DNA of 51,843 nucleotides from contig NZ_JH636434.1 in the NCBI RefSeq assembly GCF_000255655.1, forward strand, positions 2,316,001-2,367,843, read 5' to 3'. The position numbers and the translations under genes were made by a program. Below, one piece after another: positions 1 through 8,759 of the stretch (its first letter is position 1; the number at the start of each line of letters is the position of its first letter). The stretch comes from Schlesneria paludicola DSM 18645. GTDB lineage: Bacteria > Planctomycetota > Planctomycetia > Planctomycetales > Planctomycetaceae. The notes under the pieces were generated by a model that worked only from the letters and a program-made list of their open reading frames with translations, had not been told where the DNA came from and searched no databases.

Positions 1-1
1 T

Positions 2-397
2 CCAAAGCAAGTCGTGAAGCTGGCGGAACTGATGAAATACAATTTGCGTTCGGTGAGATCGCACTTGTTGAGAGAAGAGTTTCAGCGGTTCTGGGAATAC
101 GCTTCGGCAGGTTGGGCTGGGAAGTTTCTCGACGAATGGTGCGCTCGAACGATGCGGTCTCGCCTGGAACCGATGAAGCGGGTCGCTCGCATGCTGCGAA
201 ACCATCGCAACCTAATTCTCAACTGGTTCCGAGCGCGGGGAGCGATTTCCGCAGGTGTCGTCGAGGGATTCAACAATAAGGCGAAACTGACTACCAAAAA
301 AGCTTATGGTTTTCGCACCTATGAAGCGATCGAAATCGCTTTGTACCATCAACTTGGAAAGCTGCCAGAACCAGAATTCACCCACAGATTCTGGTGA
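2..397 (+). CDS. ISL3-family transposase, C-terminal part (cut by window edge)
   Basis: The reading frame is open to the first base of the window, so the apparent GTG start at 14 is only an internal codon and the gene begins outside. The visible 130 or so residues look like the end of a DDE transposase of the ISL3 type: a basic helical stretch (RFWEYAS...FLDEWC), then the motif around SAGVVEGFNNKAK with the late catalytic Glu of the DDE triad, then the KKAYGFRTYEAIEIALYH block typical of ISL3 proteins. It would cut and join DNA at the ends of its own element. An AT-rich tail follows the stop codon, but I could not identify a terminal inverted repeat with certainty. Whether the copy is intact cannot be judged from this window. 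Confidence 0.85.
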   Translation, partial: PKQVVKLAELMKYNLRSVRSHLLREEFQRFWEYASAGWAGKFLDEWCARTMRSRLEPMKRVARMLRNHRNLILNWFRARGAISAGVVEGFNNKAKLTTKKAYGFRTYEAIEIALYHQLGKLPEPEFTHRFW

Positions 398-610
398 GGA
401 GGCAGATTTTTTTCATATCGTATAAAATAAATATTGCGAACTTTTTTATACCTGTATAACTTCTAAATGACTCAGCGGAAGTCACCACACGTTGAGCTCA
501 TTTCGAATGCCAACAAGACATCAATATCTGCGATGCCCCAACCACGACACACGGCCCAACACTTAGACAGAGCAATAGCGGCACAATCACGAAGACAACA
601 TCGATCCGTC

Positions 611-690
611 TGCTGAATTCAGGGGAATAGGCACCTTAACGGTCCCGATGCGATGGCGACTATTGAAACGGTACGGCGTCAGTCCCGTCG
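611..690 (+). repeat. Degenerate palindromic intergenic repeat (copy 1)
   Basis: This unit starts with an AGGGGAATAGGCACC-like block and ends with CGTCAGTCCCGT. Between them it shares a CGATG.CATGGCG-type core with the copy at 51697-51803. It is the most decayed copy of the family and lies directly against a second unit at 691. The family signature is a GGGGACaGGCaC block near one end and its imperfect reverse complement, GaGCCaGTCCCC, near the other. Confidence 0.5.
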
Positions 691-823
691 GCAACCGTTC
701 GCTGCCCGAAGAGAGGGGGACAGGCGCAACTTTCCGGCTCATTGGATTCCGCGGTGCATCGACCAGGGAAATCCATCCCTTTACTGCGGGAACATGAGCC
801 AGTCGCCGACCTGTGAACGGTTG
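691..823 (+). repeat. Palindrome-bounded dispersed repeat (copy 2)
   Basis: A unit of about 133 bp bounded by the perfect inverted repeat CAACCGTTC (692-700) / GAACGGTTG (815-823). Internally it carries GGGGGACAGGCGC near the left end and GAGCCAGTCGCC near the right. A clearly homologous copy (roughly three quarters identical by eye) lies in opposite orientation at 2456-2587, so the DUF1559 gene at 1432-2433 is flanked by inverted copies. Confidence 0.7.
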
Positions 824-989
824 TGTCCCTTCGTTTCAGCAGACGGAGAAGAAATAGACGGCGAACAAGAGGTGGACGGGATTTTCGCCCGAGCGAAACA
901 CCATCCGAACTTCGGCATACTGTTCAACCTAATACATCTGTGATCGTAGGTGAAATCTCTTCAGACTGAGATCACATTTCGGTTTTGAA

Positions 990-1018
990 TTGATGTGCCG
1001 TCGGCAAAAGCACATCAA
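990..1018 (+). other. Hairpin, 9-bp perfect stem
   Basis: TTGATGTGC and GCACATCAA are exact reverse complements separated by 11 bases. No T-tract follows and no gene ends just upstream, so a terminator role is unsupported. Confidence 0.35.
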
Positions 1019-1388
1019 ATTGAGTTATTCATCACGGACCGCCACAGCGGAGCGTTCGGCCGCTCAACGGACGTGTGGGACATCCCGCATCGCTTCGAAA
1101 CGTGAACAGCCTGCTGCTGTCATTAGCGACAGAGATCTGTCCTGGTGACTTCGCTGCGCGATCAGACCTTCGATTCTGCGTGGGCATGCATCGACACCAC
1201 GACGTTTATTTTATGCAATCAGCAACCTGCATGACACTACTACCTATTACATCACGCGCACATTGAAACACGCAATATACACAAATATAACGAGCACAAT
1301 AGAAAGCAAAAAGAAAGGAGCAATTGAGCCTTACTTTCGCGAGATTCGTTTCACACTCTTCAGACCAATCTTGTTCATTTGTCAATTT

Positions 1389-1416
1389 TTGACCGTTTGA
1401 TCACTTTTCCTATTTT
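1389..1416 (+). promoter_or_regulatory. Possible sigma-70-like promoter of the DUF1559 gene
   Basis: TTGACC (1389-1394), a 16-base spacer, and TATTTT (1411-1416). If used, it would leave only a short leader before the ATG at 1432, which makes the call tentative. Confidence 0.3.
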
Positions 1417-1431
1417 AGAGAGAACGTTTTC

Positions 1432-2433
<1,002 letters not shown>

Positions 2434-2455
2434 CAGCCTGTAACGATCAAGGGGG

Positions 2456-2587
2456 CACCGTTCACAGTCTGGCGAGTCGCTCATTTTTCCCGCGGCAAAG
2501 GGAAGAACGGCTCTGGTCGATGCACAGTGGATTCCAATGACGGTGGGGAATTGTGCCTGTCCCCCGCTTCGGATTATGAACGGTTGC
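2456..2587 (-). repeat. Palindrome-bounded dispersed repeat (copy 3, inverted)
   Basis: The reverse complement of this stretch aligns along its length with 691-823: GCAACCGTTC at one end, CCGAAG.GGGGGACAGGC next to it, TGCATCGACCAG in the middle, GAGCGACTCGCC and CTGTGAACGGT at the far end. It begins 23 bases after the stop codon of the DUF1559 gene. Confidence 0.7.
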
Positions 2588-2595
2588 ACCAAAAG

Positions 2596-2650
2596 GAGAC
2601 CGCCACACTGGCTTCGCGAATGTCAACGCATGCGCGAAGCACGCGGTCTC
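2596..2650 (+). other. Two-segment hairpin between DUF1559 and lipoprotein genes
   Basis: Two nested perfect 8-bp stems: GAGACCGC (2596-2603) with GCGGTCTC (2643-2650), and GCTTCGCG (2611-2618) with CGCGAAGC (2633-2640). It could act as an intergenic terminator or attenuator. Only a weak T-rich stretch follows. Confidence 0.45.
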
Positions 2651-2821
2651 ATTGTTTCGATGCGACAAGGAGTTCGTCGCGCGCCCGGACTCAGAATCGC
2701 GTGCAAGAGTCGCCAGGCCGCATTTTCCTGCGGCGCCTGCAAACACTCGATGCGTGAAAATCGAAGAAACCAACTCCGAATGGCCCGTCAAGTGGCGCCA
2801 ATGGAGCAGCCAAGGTGAAAT

Positions 2822-3325
2822 ATGATGAGAAACGTTTGCAAGATATTTGTCCTGACATCGATGATGATTAGTTCGACATTTGTTGGTTGCGGAAAAAGTG
2901 ATGGCCGATCCGTCAAACTCGTCCCGGTCCAAGGGACTGTGAAACTCGATGGTAAGCCGGTGGGAGGGGTATCCATCTTTTTCAACCCCTTGCCCAATAC
3001 GCGTGGGACGGGTGCTTACGCAATCACTCGTGACGATGGATCGTACCAACTGACTCACGCCTCTGCGTCTCAGAAGCCGGGGGTTGAAGAAGGGAACTAT
3101 GGGGTCACGTTTTCCAAGGTGACTCAACGCGATGGATCGCCAATCCCTCCGGATAAAACGCGAGCGGGCGTGGCGACCGTCGAAAAAATGCCGAAGATTT
3201 ACACCAAATTCGATGCCACACGAGTCGTGGAAGGGGCGATCGTCAAAGCGGACACTTCGACGCTAAACTTCGAATTGGATTCGAAGAAGAAGCTGAAGAC
3301 CGGCGGTGCGGGCGCACCGCAATAG
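2822..3325 (+). CDS. Small lipoprotein with carboxypeptidase-regulatory-like fold
   Basis: A 167-residue exported protein. The leader ends in a lipobox-like FVGC, with the lipidated Cys at about residue 23. The body begins VQGTVKLDGKPVGGVSIFF and continues with a TRDDGSYQL block, the pattern of the carboxypeptidase regulatory-like / transthyretin-type beta-sandwich common in planctomycete lipoproteins. The late NFELDSKKK is a typical ending. Such genes very often follow DUF1559 genes, as here and at 10007, so the two products probably act together at the cell surface. The function is not known. ATG 2822 is favoured; a second ATG at 2825 is possible. Confidence 0.85.
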   Translation: MMRNVCKIFVLTSMMISSTFVGCGKSDGRSVKLVPVQGTVKLDGKPVGGVSIFFNPLPNTRGTGAYAITRDDGSYQLTHASASQKPGVEEGNYGVTFSKVTQRDGSPIPPDKTRAGVATVEKMPKIYTKFDATRVVEGAIVKADTSTLNFELDSKKKLKTGGAGAPQ

Positions 3326-3351
3326 TTGCCCCGAGTCGCTGAATGCAGTCG

Positions 3352-4428
3352 TCAATTCCGCGACTTCGGCGACAGCTTTGCCAGACCGAGTGTGGCCCAG
3401 GAGGCTGCCGCACAGTTGATTGGCGACATCAGTTTGGAACTGCCGGGAGACCCATCGGGGGTCGAGCGAGAGATCATCGGCCAACTGCCATCGGGCGTTT
3501 GCGTGGCGACCAGGAAATCAATCCCTCGTTTGATTTCTGGCTCGTTCGCCGCGCGTCCCGCGAGAGACAACACATACAGCGTCTGACCCGTGGCGAACGC
3601 GTCGCTTTTCGGCTCAGGCACCGTTTGGCTCCATCCGCCGTCGGGACGTTGCAAGGCGAGTAGCTCGTTGATCGTGACCTGCAGTGATTCGCGCGACTTT
3701 CCAGCCCGTACGCCCAATAGCAGCCTCAGGGCACGGTCTTGATGGAGGTTTGCTGAAGGGAGTGCGGCGTCGAACCAGGTGGCTGCTTTTGCCAGGGCGA
3801 CACGGCGTGATTCGGGTGCGTCGGTCCCCGCCTCCGCCGTGAGCGCCATGATGATCCAGGCGGCATCGGTCGTTTGAGACTCATTGATCGGCGGCCGCCT
3901 AAGTGTCGCGAAGAATTCCCACGAGCCATCGGGTTGCTGCTTGCTAACAATCTCGTCTGCGATCAACTTCAGACTCTGTTTCTGCCCCTCATCCAATTCA
4001 GGCATCGCCTGCGAAGCCACTGCCAGAAATGGAAGCCCCATATTGAGACCCCGCCCCTGAGGACGTGGATCAGGGGTGTCTGCGGGATTCGGAAAGATCC
4101 TCGACGACATCAGTTTCTCCCGGCTCCCCAGCAGCGACTCGGTCGTCTCCTTCAGGTATTTTTGATCGATCGCGTACCCCTGCTGTGCCGCCTCACTCAA
4201 CGCCCAGAGTGGCATGGGGAGATGATGGCAGGCCGCGCACTTCCGCGTCTTTAGCCAGGCCGCGCTTTCCGCCTGCAAGTACCCGATCGCGCGATCAATC
4301 GTCTGATGAACCTGCTCCACCGCAGCCGATGGAATTGCAGAAGGAACACCAGTCGGTTCGTCAGCAAAGACGAACACTTTGGACGAAAACCCGAGCAGAA
4401 ACAGCGCGACAAGGGAAACGCGAGCCAT
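3352..4428 (-). CDS. Exported squalene-cyclase-like (alpha-alpha barrel) protein with CxxCH motif
   Basis: 358 residues with a signal peptide (about 1-22). The body has repeats of the terpene-cyclase QW type: QQPDGSWEF, QRPDGGWSQ and QTPDGSWPM, each followed by alternating helices, so it should fold as part of an alpha/alpha toroid. It lacks an obvious DxDD catalytic motif of squalene-hopene cyclases, so enzymatic cyclase activity is doubtful. A CAACHH sequence at residues 64-69 contains a CxxCH haem-attachment pattern, which may or may not bind haem. The gene converges on the lipoprotein gene at 3325 (26-base gap) and is divergent from the GntR operon. The role is unknown. Confidence 0.8.
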   Translation of the reverse strand: MARVSLVALFLLGFSSKVFVFADEPTGVPSAIPSAAVEQVHQTIDRAIGYLQAESAAWLKTRKCAACHHLPMPLWALSEAAQQGYAIDQKYLKETTESLLGSREKLMSSRIFPNPADTPDPRPQGRGLNMGLPFLAVASQAMPELDEGQKQSLKLIADEIVSKQQPDGSWEFFATLRRPPINESQTTDAAWIIMALTAEAGTDAPESRRVALAKAATWFDAALPSANLHQDRALRLLLGVRAGKSRESLQVTINELLALQRPDGGWSQTVPEPKSDAFATGQTLYVLSLAGRAANEPEIKRGIDFLVATQTPDGSWPMISRSTPDGSPGSSKLMSPINCAAASWATLGLAKLSPKSRN

Positions 4429-4598
4429 GGCTTGATCCCTGCGAAAGGGGCGGCGACGGACCTCGTCACCAGAATGGAAACGTAGTTGATCCTATCCCGT
4501 TTCCGATGAATATTCGACCGCGAAAGCCCCCAGCCGGGATTCGGAGGCATTCCGCAACCGAGATCAGCGCGCGATTCCAGTGAAACGTCAGCGCCCAC

Positions 4599-4643
4599 TT
4601 GACATCGCCCTGCATAGTGTATTACAGTCGCAATACACTATGC
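4599..4643 (+). promoter_or_regulatory. Promoter and perfect 12-bp inverted-repeat operator of the GntR-ABC operon
   Basis: A good -35 box TTGACA lies at 4599-4604. It is followed by the exact inverted repeat GCATAGTGTATT (4612-4623) / AATACACTATGC (4632-4643) with an 8-base spacer. A TATTAC -10 candidate at 4620-4625 overlaps the left arm. Binding of a dimeric GntR regulator here would block the promoter, so autoregulation by the product of the next gene is the simplest reading (inference). Confidence 0.75.
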
Positions 4644-4677
4644 GAGTCATTTGATTTGATTTCACGAAGGGATGCTC

Positions 4678-5076
4678 ATGAGCTCCCGGTTTTCATTGCA
4701 GTTTGAGATTCACCCGTCATCGGGTGTGCCGATCTATCGGCAGTTGATGGACCAGCTGCGCACGCTGATTGCCAGCGGCCGACTCGCGCCGGGAGAGCTG
4801 ATTCCCAGCGTTCGGCAGATGGCGGAAGAGCTTCAAGTCAACTTGATGACCGTCTCCAAGGCCTACGCCCGACTTGAGGCTGACGGAGTGCTCGAGCGCG
4901 ACCGCGGGATTGGAATGCGAGTGAAACCACCGCAGTCCGGTGGGACGAAGGCCGAACGATTGGAGCAACTTCGTCCGCTGGCAGAGCAACTGTCGATCCT
5001 GGCCTGGCAATTGAAGCTGACCGACGAACAGGTGTTGCAACTCGTCAAACAAGAACTCAAGGATCGCCCCACATGA
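4678..5076 (+). CDS. GntR-family transcriptional regulator, YtrA type
   Basis: 132 residues from ATG 4678. This start is preferred to ATG 4672 because the GAAGGG ribosome site at 4666-4671 is correctly spaced only for the later codon. Residues about 20-80 form the GntR winged helix (PIYRQLMDQL..., IPSVRQMAEEL, MTVSKAYARLE.DGVL). The tail of some 50 residues is short and helical, as in the YtrA subfamily, which usually represses a neighbouring ABC transporter operon. The gene overlaps the ABC ATPase gene by 4 bases (ATGA), so the two are translationally coupled. A perfect inverted repeat 35 bases upstream is the likely operator. The effector is unknown; cell-envelope antibiotics are typical for relatives. 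Confidence 0.92.
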   Translation: MSSRFSLQFEIHPSSGVPIYRQLMDQLRTLIASGRLAPGELIPSVRQMAEELQVNLMTVSKAYARLEADGVLERDRGIGMRVKPPQSGGTKAERLEQLRPLAEQLSILAWQLKLTDEQVLQLVKQELKDRPT

Positions 5077-6041
5077 ACGCATTGTCGCGCCCATTGCCGG
5101 CCTCACCGCTTGTTGGTTCTGAGGCCGAATTCTCCGGACTGCCGCCCATCGTTTGCGAGGGGCTTCGCAAGCGTTTTGGGCACCATGAAGTCCTGTCCGG
5201 CGTCGATCTCACGATCCCTGCCGGTGCCGTCGTGGGATTGGTCGGCACGAACGGTGCCGGCAAATCGACGCTCATCAATTGCCTGTTGGGACTACTCAAA
5301 CCTACCGGAGGAAACGCGAGAATCTGGGGCGAAGACCCATGGTTCCTAAGTGCACGGGCGAAGTCAAATCTCGGCTATGTGCCACAGACGGTGCAGCTTC
5401 AACCCTGGATGCGGGTCGAGCAACTTCTCGACTTCACTGCGGCCTTCTATGAGCATTGGGATCATCGTTGGACGGAGACGTTGCTCACGCGATTGGATCT
5501 ACCCCGCGAACAGCGAGTTGGTCCGCTTTCGGTCGGTCAGCAGCAGAAACTGGCTCTGGCACTGGCGTTGGGACATCGCCCCTCGCTACTGATTCTCGAC
5601 GAACCGGTCGCGAGCCTTGATCCCATCGCCCGCAGGGAATTGTTGGCGACGCTGATGGAGCTGGCGCTCGACAATCGACATACCGTGCTGTTTTCCACAC
5701 ACATCACGTCCGACCTCGAACGGATCGCGACGCATGTGGCGGTCCTACGCGAAGGAAAAATCGTTCTCTTCGATGAACTGGACTCCGTCAAAGACCGCGT
5801 GAAACGCCTCAGACTTACGGCAAGCTCTCCATTTCCCGAACGATTGATGATTCGTGCTGCGATTCGGACGCAGGTTGACGGCTGTCATGCGCTGGCGACT
5901 GTGACCGACCTGAGCGATGACCTGCTGGCCGAGCTACGTCAAAAGTTTAACGCGACGATCTCGGTCGAAGATCTCAATCTGGAAGATATCTTCGTGGAAC
6001 TTCATCAACGGCCATCGGAACACGTTGGGGGGTTGCGATGA
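5073..6041 (+). CDS. ABC transporter ATP-binding protein
   Basis: 322 residues, cytoplasmic. Walker A is GTNGAGKST (about 57-65), a Q-loop region precedes the signature LSVGQQQKLA (about 153-162), and Walker B with its catalytic Glu is LLILDEP followed by ASLDP. The switch His is in FSTHI. The C-terminal 100 residues are the accessory domain usual in ABC-2 exporters of the CcmA/YtrB type. It overlaps the GntR gene upstream and the large membrane protein downstream, each by 4 bases (ATGA), indicating one operon and stoichiometric production. It presumably powers the membrane protein at 6038-8149 as an exporter or a sensor-type complex; the substrate cannot be deduced. Confidence 0.93.
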   Translation: MNALSRPLPASPLVGSEAEFSGLPPIVCEGLRKRFGHHEVLSGVDLTIPAGAVVGLVGTNGAGKSTLINCLLGLLKPTGGNARIWGEDPWFLSARAKSNLGYVPQTVQLQPWMRVEQLLDFTAAFYEHWDHRWTETLLTRLDLPREQRVGPLSVGQQQKLALALALGHRPSLLILDEPVASLDPIARRELLATLMELALDNRHTVLFSTHITSDLERIATHVAVLREGKIVLFDELDSVKDRVKRLRLTASSPFPERLMIRAAIRTQVDGCHALATVTDLSDDLLAELRQKFNATISVEDLNLEDIFVELHQRPSEHVGGLR

Positions 6042-8149
6042 CACCACACAGGCAAGCGATTTACGTCATATTGCGAGGTTACGCGACGTCATGGATGACC
6101 TGGGCTGTCGTCACGCTGGTGCTCACTGTGGACCTGGTGCTTGTTCATGGTCAAACGATCCACTGGAACGCGGTCGCCCCATTCGAGATCACGGGCGGTC
6201 GCTGGAGGCTGAACAACCTGCCGCATGAGCGCGGACAGGTGGATCGCCTGACGCTGAACGTTGGCGAGTTCCATCAGGCGACCAATGGAGCCCCCTCTCG
6301 ACTCGGCGATCTCGGAAGCCTTCCCAACCTGAAGCATCTCGTCATCGACGGATCGCTGACATTGACGGAACCGCAGCTCATTGATGCGCTAGGACACCTG
6401 CGTCTAGAGTCGCTGTCGATTCGCCATCTGGGGGCGATGCAGAAAGGGGGCTGGGCCGCGCTCGAGCATCAACCACTGAAACGCCTGCAGATTCATTCGC
6501 TGGATTTACCAGATTGGAACGTCGTCCGCCTGCCGAAAACGATCGAGAGCCTGGATATTTCGTTTTCCTCGATTGTGATGGATCGCGACTCCACTCGTTC
6601 GCACCTAGAGATCCTGCGCGGATTGCCGAACCTGACGACGACGACTCTGCAGCTCTTCACAAGCCCCACGTCTGGACTCCGAAACATCGATCGAGACGTT
6701 TTGCAAAGCATCCCGACGTTAAGACGCGTCTATGTTGACCCGCAATATGCAGAACAGATTCAGCGCGAACTGCCTCGAGTCGCCGTCCGTCCCACCCGCT
6801 ATCAATCGAATCGTGTTACAAATGCAACCGGTTTGGTTTTGGTCGGAATGATCGCGCTGTTTTTGATTTTGCATTTCCTTTCGCTCCAGTTCGCCGCGAC
6901 ATCCTCGGTACTCATCCCTCGATTTCACCTCGATCATTTCGGCGTCGCGTTTTCGATCTTCGCCCTGCTCGTGGTGACCCAGTTCCTGGCATTTTGGGGC
7001 AGTGGCTTTCACATCTGGGCAGCCATCGCGATGGCGGGCGCGGTGCTGATTCCCGCATATGCAATTACGATGGCGAGTGCCCGGACAATTCGTTTTGCGG
7101 GATTCATCAATGCCCCGTCCATGGGAGTGGCCATCGTCTTTTCGATGATGCTCGTCATGCTGACTGTCCTGTCTGACCGAGCCGAAGCAGATTGGATGTT
7201 TCAAGGCCAGCGGCCGGATCTAATCGTTGTGCTCGTCGCACTGGAAGTCATATCCGTCGTGGGGTTCTATCGATTCTTTGCGCGGCTCTCGCGAAATTTG
7301 ACTGAAATGGCGGCGGGGTCCGTTCCCTATGAAATATGGAACGTTGCCGCCTGGCAACGCTGGGTGGCACAAGGCCAATTGAGCCGCCCCGATTCGTGGT
7401 TCGTAAGGCTGTCCTCACTCGGCCCGGAATCGCGACTTCGGGCGGCTCTGCGGTGTCCGCGAGAATCGTCGAAATACGCCTCCCGCCTCTGGCGGGCGGG
7501 AACGCCAATATCAGTGTTCGGATTTGCTTGCATCGCAACGTTGGTCATGTTGCTGGTCGGCTACGTCATGAATCTTTTCCTGCATGAGCTTTTGCACGGA
7601 TCGGTGGGGTACATGACTTTCCAACAGGCCCTGTTCATGTTGGTCATGGGACCTTGGATGGCTCTGATGCAGTGGCGGCCGTACTTGTCACGCCATCTGC
7701 TGATGTCGCTTGGTCGACGAGAGTGGGTTCAGTTGGTGTTTCTCGAAACCGCGCATGATTTTCTTCCGGTCGTCTTTCTGGGCGGAATCAGCCTCATCGC
7801 TTATGCGTCTCAAGCTCCGTCACATTGGTGGTCGGCTTGGCACGTAGCGATGCTCGGACTCCCGATGATTGGACTCGTCTATGCAGTCCTGCTAGTCCTT
7901 ATCGCCAGTCTCGATACGATACTCTCCGGTCCAGTTTTTTTCGGCGTGATCCTGGCATTCATCGCTTTCGTTGCAATGATTTGTACGGGGGCCTATATCT
8001 TCGTCTCCGTGCACGGTGAACCAGCATTCGAGGCTTGGCTCAACTGCCCACCCGTTTGGTGGGGGCCGCTCTGGATTCTTGCGCTGGCAATGATCGGAAT
8101 CGCTTATCGTCGCTGGCTGTCTTGGGAACTGGGTACGATCGCTCGCTGA
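6038..8149 (+). CDS. Large multi-spanning membrane protein with LRR-like domain (probable ABC-2 permease partner)
   Basis: 703 residues. One membrane helix near residues 15-37 is followed by about 220 soluble residues. Then come roughly ten further helices (near 265-287, 305-325, 328-350, 360-380, 394-412, 490-515, 527-545, 570-590, 600-625, 640-695). The soluble part has leucine-rich-repeat character (LPNLKHLVIDGSL, LRLESLSIRHLG, LKRLQIHSLDLP, IESLDISFSSI, LPNLTTTTLQL). Lying between the first and second helices, it should be outside the membrane if the usual ABC-2 topology holds (inference). The start overlaps the ATPase stop by 4 bases, which argues strongly that this is the membrane half of the transporter. 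I do not recognise a named family for the full-length protein. Confidence 0.8.
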   Translation: MTPHRQAIYVILRGYATSWMTWAVVTLVLTVDLVLVHGQTIHWNAVAPFEITGGRWRLNNLPHERGQVDRLTLNVGEFHQATNGAPSRLGDLGSLPNLKHLVIDGSLTLTEPQLIDALGHLRLESLSIRHLGAMQKGGWAALEHQPLKRLQIHSLDLPDWNVVRLPKTIESLDISFSSIVMDRDSTRSHLEILRGLPNLTTTTLQLFTSPTSGLRNIDRDVLQSIPTLRRVYVDPQYAEQIQRELPRVAVRPTRYQSNRVTNATGLVLVGMIALFLILHFLSLQFAATSSVLIPRFHLDHFGVAFSIFALLVVTQFLAFWGSGFHIWAAIAMAGAVLIPAYAITMASARTIRFAGFINAPSMGVAIVFSMMLVMLTVLSDRAEADWMFQGQRPDLIVVLVALEVISVVGFYRFFARLSRNLTEMAAGSVPYEIWNVAAWQRWVAQGQLSRPDSWFVRLSSLGPESRLRAALRCPRESSKYASRLWRAGTPISVFGFACIATLVMLLVGYVMNLFLHELLHGSVGYMTFQQALFMLVMGPWMALMQWRPYLSRHLLMSLGRREWVQLVFLETAHDFLPVVFLGGISLIAYASQAPSHWWSAWHVAMLGLPMIGLVYAVLLVLIASLDTILSGPVFFGVILAFIAFVAMICTGAYIFVSVHGEPAFEAWLNCPPVWWGPLWILALAMIGIAYRRWLSWELGTIAR

Positions 8150-8759
8150 CTCTATGCCTTGTCTCAATACTGATCACCCACATCAATCGCGGCAGATCAA
8201 TTAGGGGCGTATCGAGACTTCGTGGCGGCTGTCCGACGTCAAAACTGTATCACGATTAGCAAGACCGGCGCGGCGATGGTCTATCACGGCACAGACAGAA
8301 ATGTCAGAATATGTTGACTATTCGGTTTTCCGTCGATATCGTCAGGAAGAGTCCTGTACACTTGATTTGATGACGGGGTGTTGTTTGTGGCTGTTCATCG
8401 AAGGGTGAATTCGCAAAGGCAATTTTGTCGACAGATTCGCGTCGTGCAGCGGAGTTCCTTCGTTCTTGATGACCTGACTTCATCGCCGTTATCAAAACGT
8501 CAGTGAAGACTCGATGTCGTCGTCTCATTTCCCAGATTCGCAGTTCAATCATTCGTGGTTTCCAAGTCTGTAGGAGTTGCTACGCAACATTCCTAAAGGC
8601 TCTCGGTAACGCATTTCTCACGTAATGAGTCCATCGGTCGTTGCTTCCAACGTCACGATGATGTCTTTCCATTCACTCGCTCGAGCACGTTACGAGTTAT
8701 CTGGCTTCCTACGTTCTGGTTCCAGTGCCTTTTTCCGAACTTTTTGTGAGGAGTTTACT
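8150..8759. other. Long spacer / leader of second DUF1559 gene
   Basis: No gene is supported in these 610 bases. The notable element is a compact hairpin at 8571-8595: TAGGA and GTTGC on the 5' side, loop TAC, then GCAAC, two unpaired bases and TCCTA. The open frame that extends the DUF1559 protein upstream to 8625 has no leader-like features and is rejected as coding. Confidence 0.5.
8748..8753 (+). promoter_or_regulatory. Ribosome binding site deciding a GTG start
   Basis: GAGGAG lies 6 bases before the GTG at 8760. This strong, well-spaced site fixes the start of the DUF1559 gene 45 codons inside the longest open frame. Confidence 0.7.

Larger units (their letters stand above)
398..1431. 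other. Gene-poor spacer with repeats
   Basis: No convincing gene is present in this 1 kb. The first 80 bases are very AT-rich and probably belong to the end of the insertion sequence. Two dispersed repeat units lie at 611-690 and 691-823. A 9-bp perfect hairpin (TTGATGTGC / GCACATCAA, 990-1018) follows. Bases 1260-1431 are AT-rich upstream DNA of the DUF1559 gene. Two short open frames here (653-943 and 1075-1266) have no recognisable domain, and the first consists mostly of repeat sequence. Confidence 0.6.

Noticed and set aside
653..943. 96-codon open frame on the plus strand
   Set aside because: Most of it is the palindromic repeat at 691-823; composition and absence of any domain argue against coding.
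1075..1266. 63-codon open frame upstream of the first DUF1559 gene
   Set aside because: No ribosome site, leader or domain; likely chance.
2527..2818. Two overlapping short frames between DUF1559 and lipoprotein genes
   Set aside because: They run through the repeat at 2456-2587 and the hairpin at 2596-2650; no protein features.
8304..8552. 82-codon minus-strand frame in the long spacer
   Set aside because: No recognisable features and no good ribosome site.
8625..8759. N-terminal extension of the second DUF1559 protein
   Set aside because: The prepilin leader and a GAGGAG ribosome site place the start at GTG 8760.
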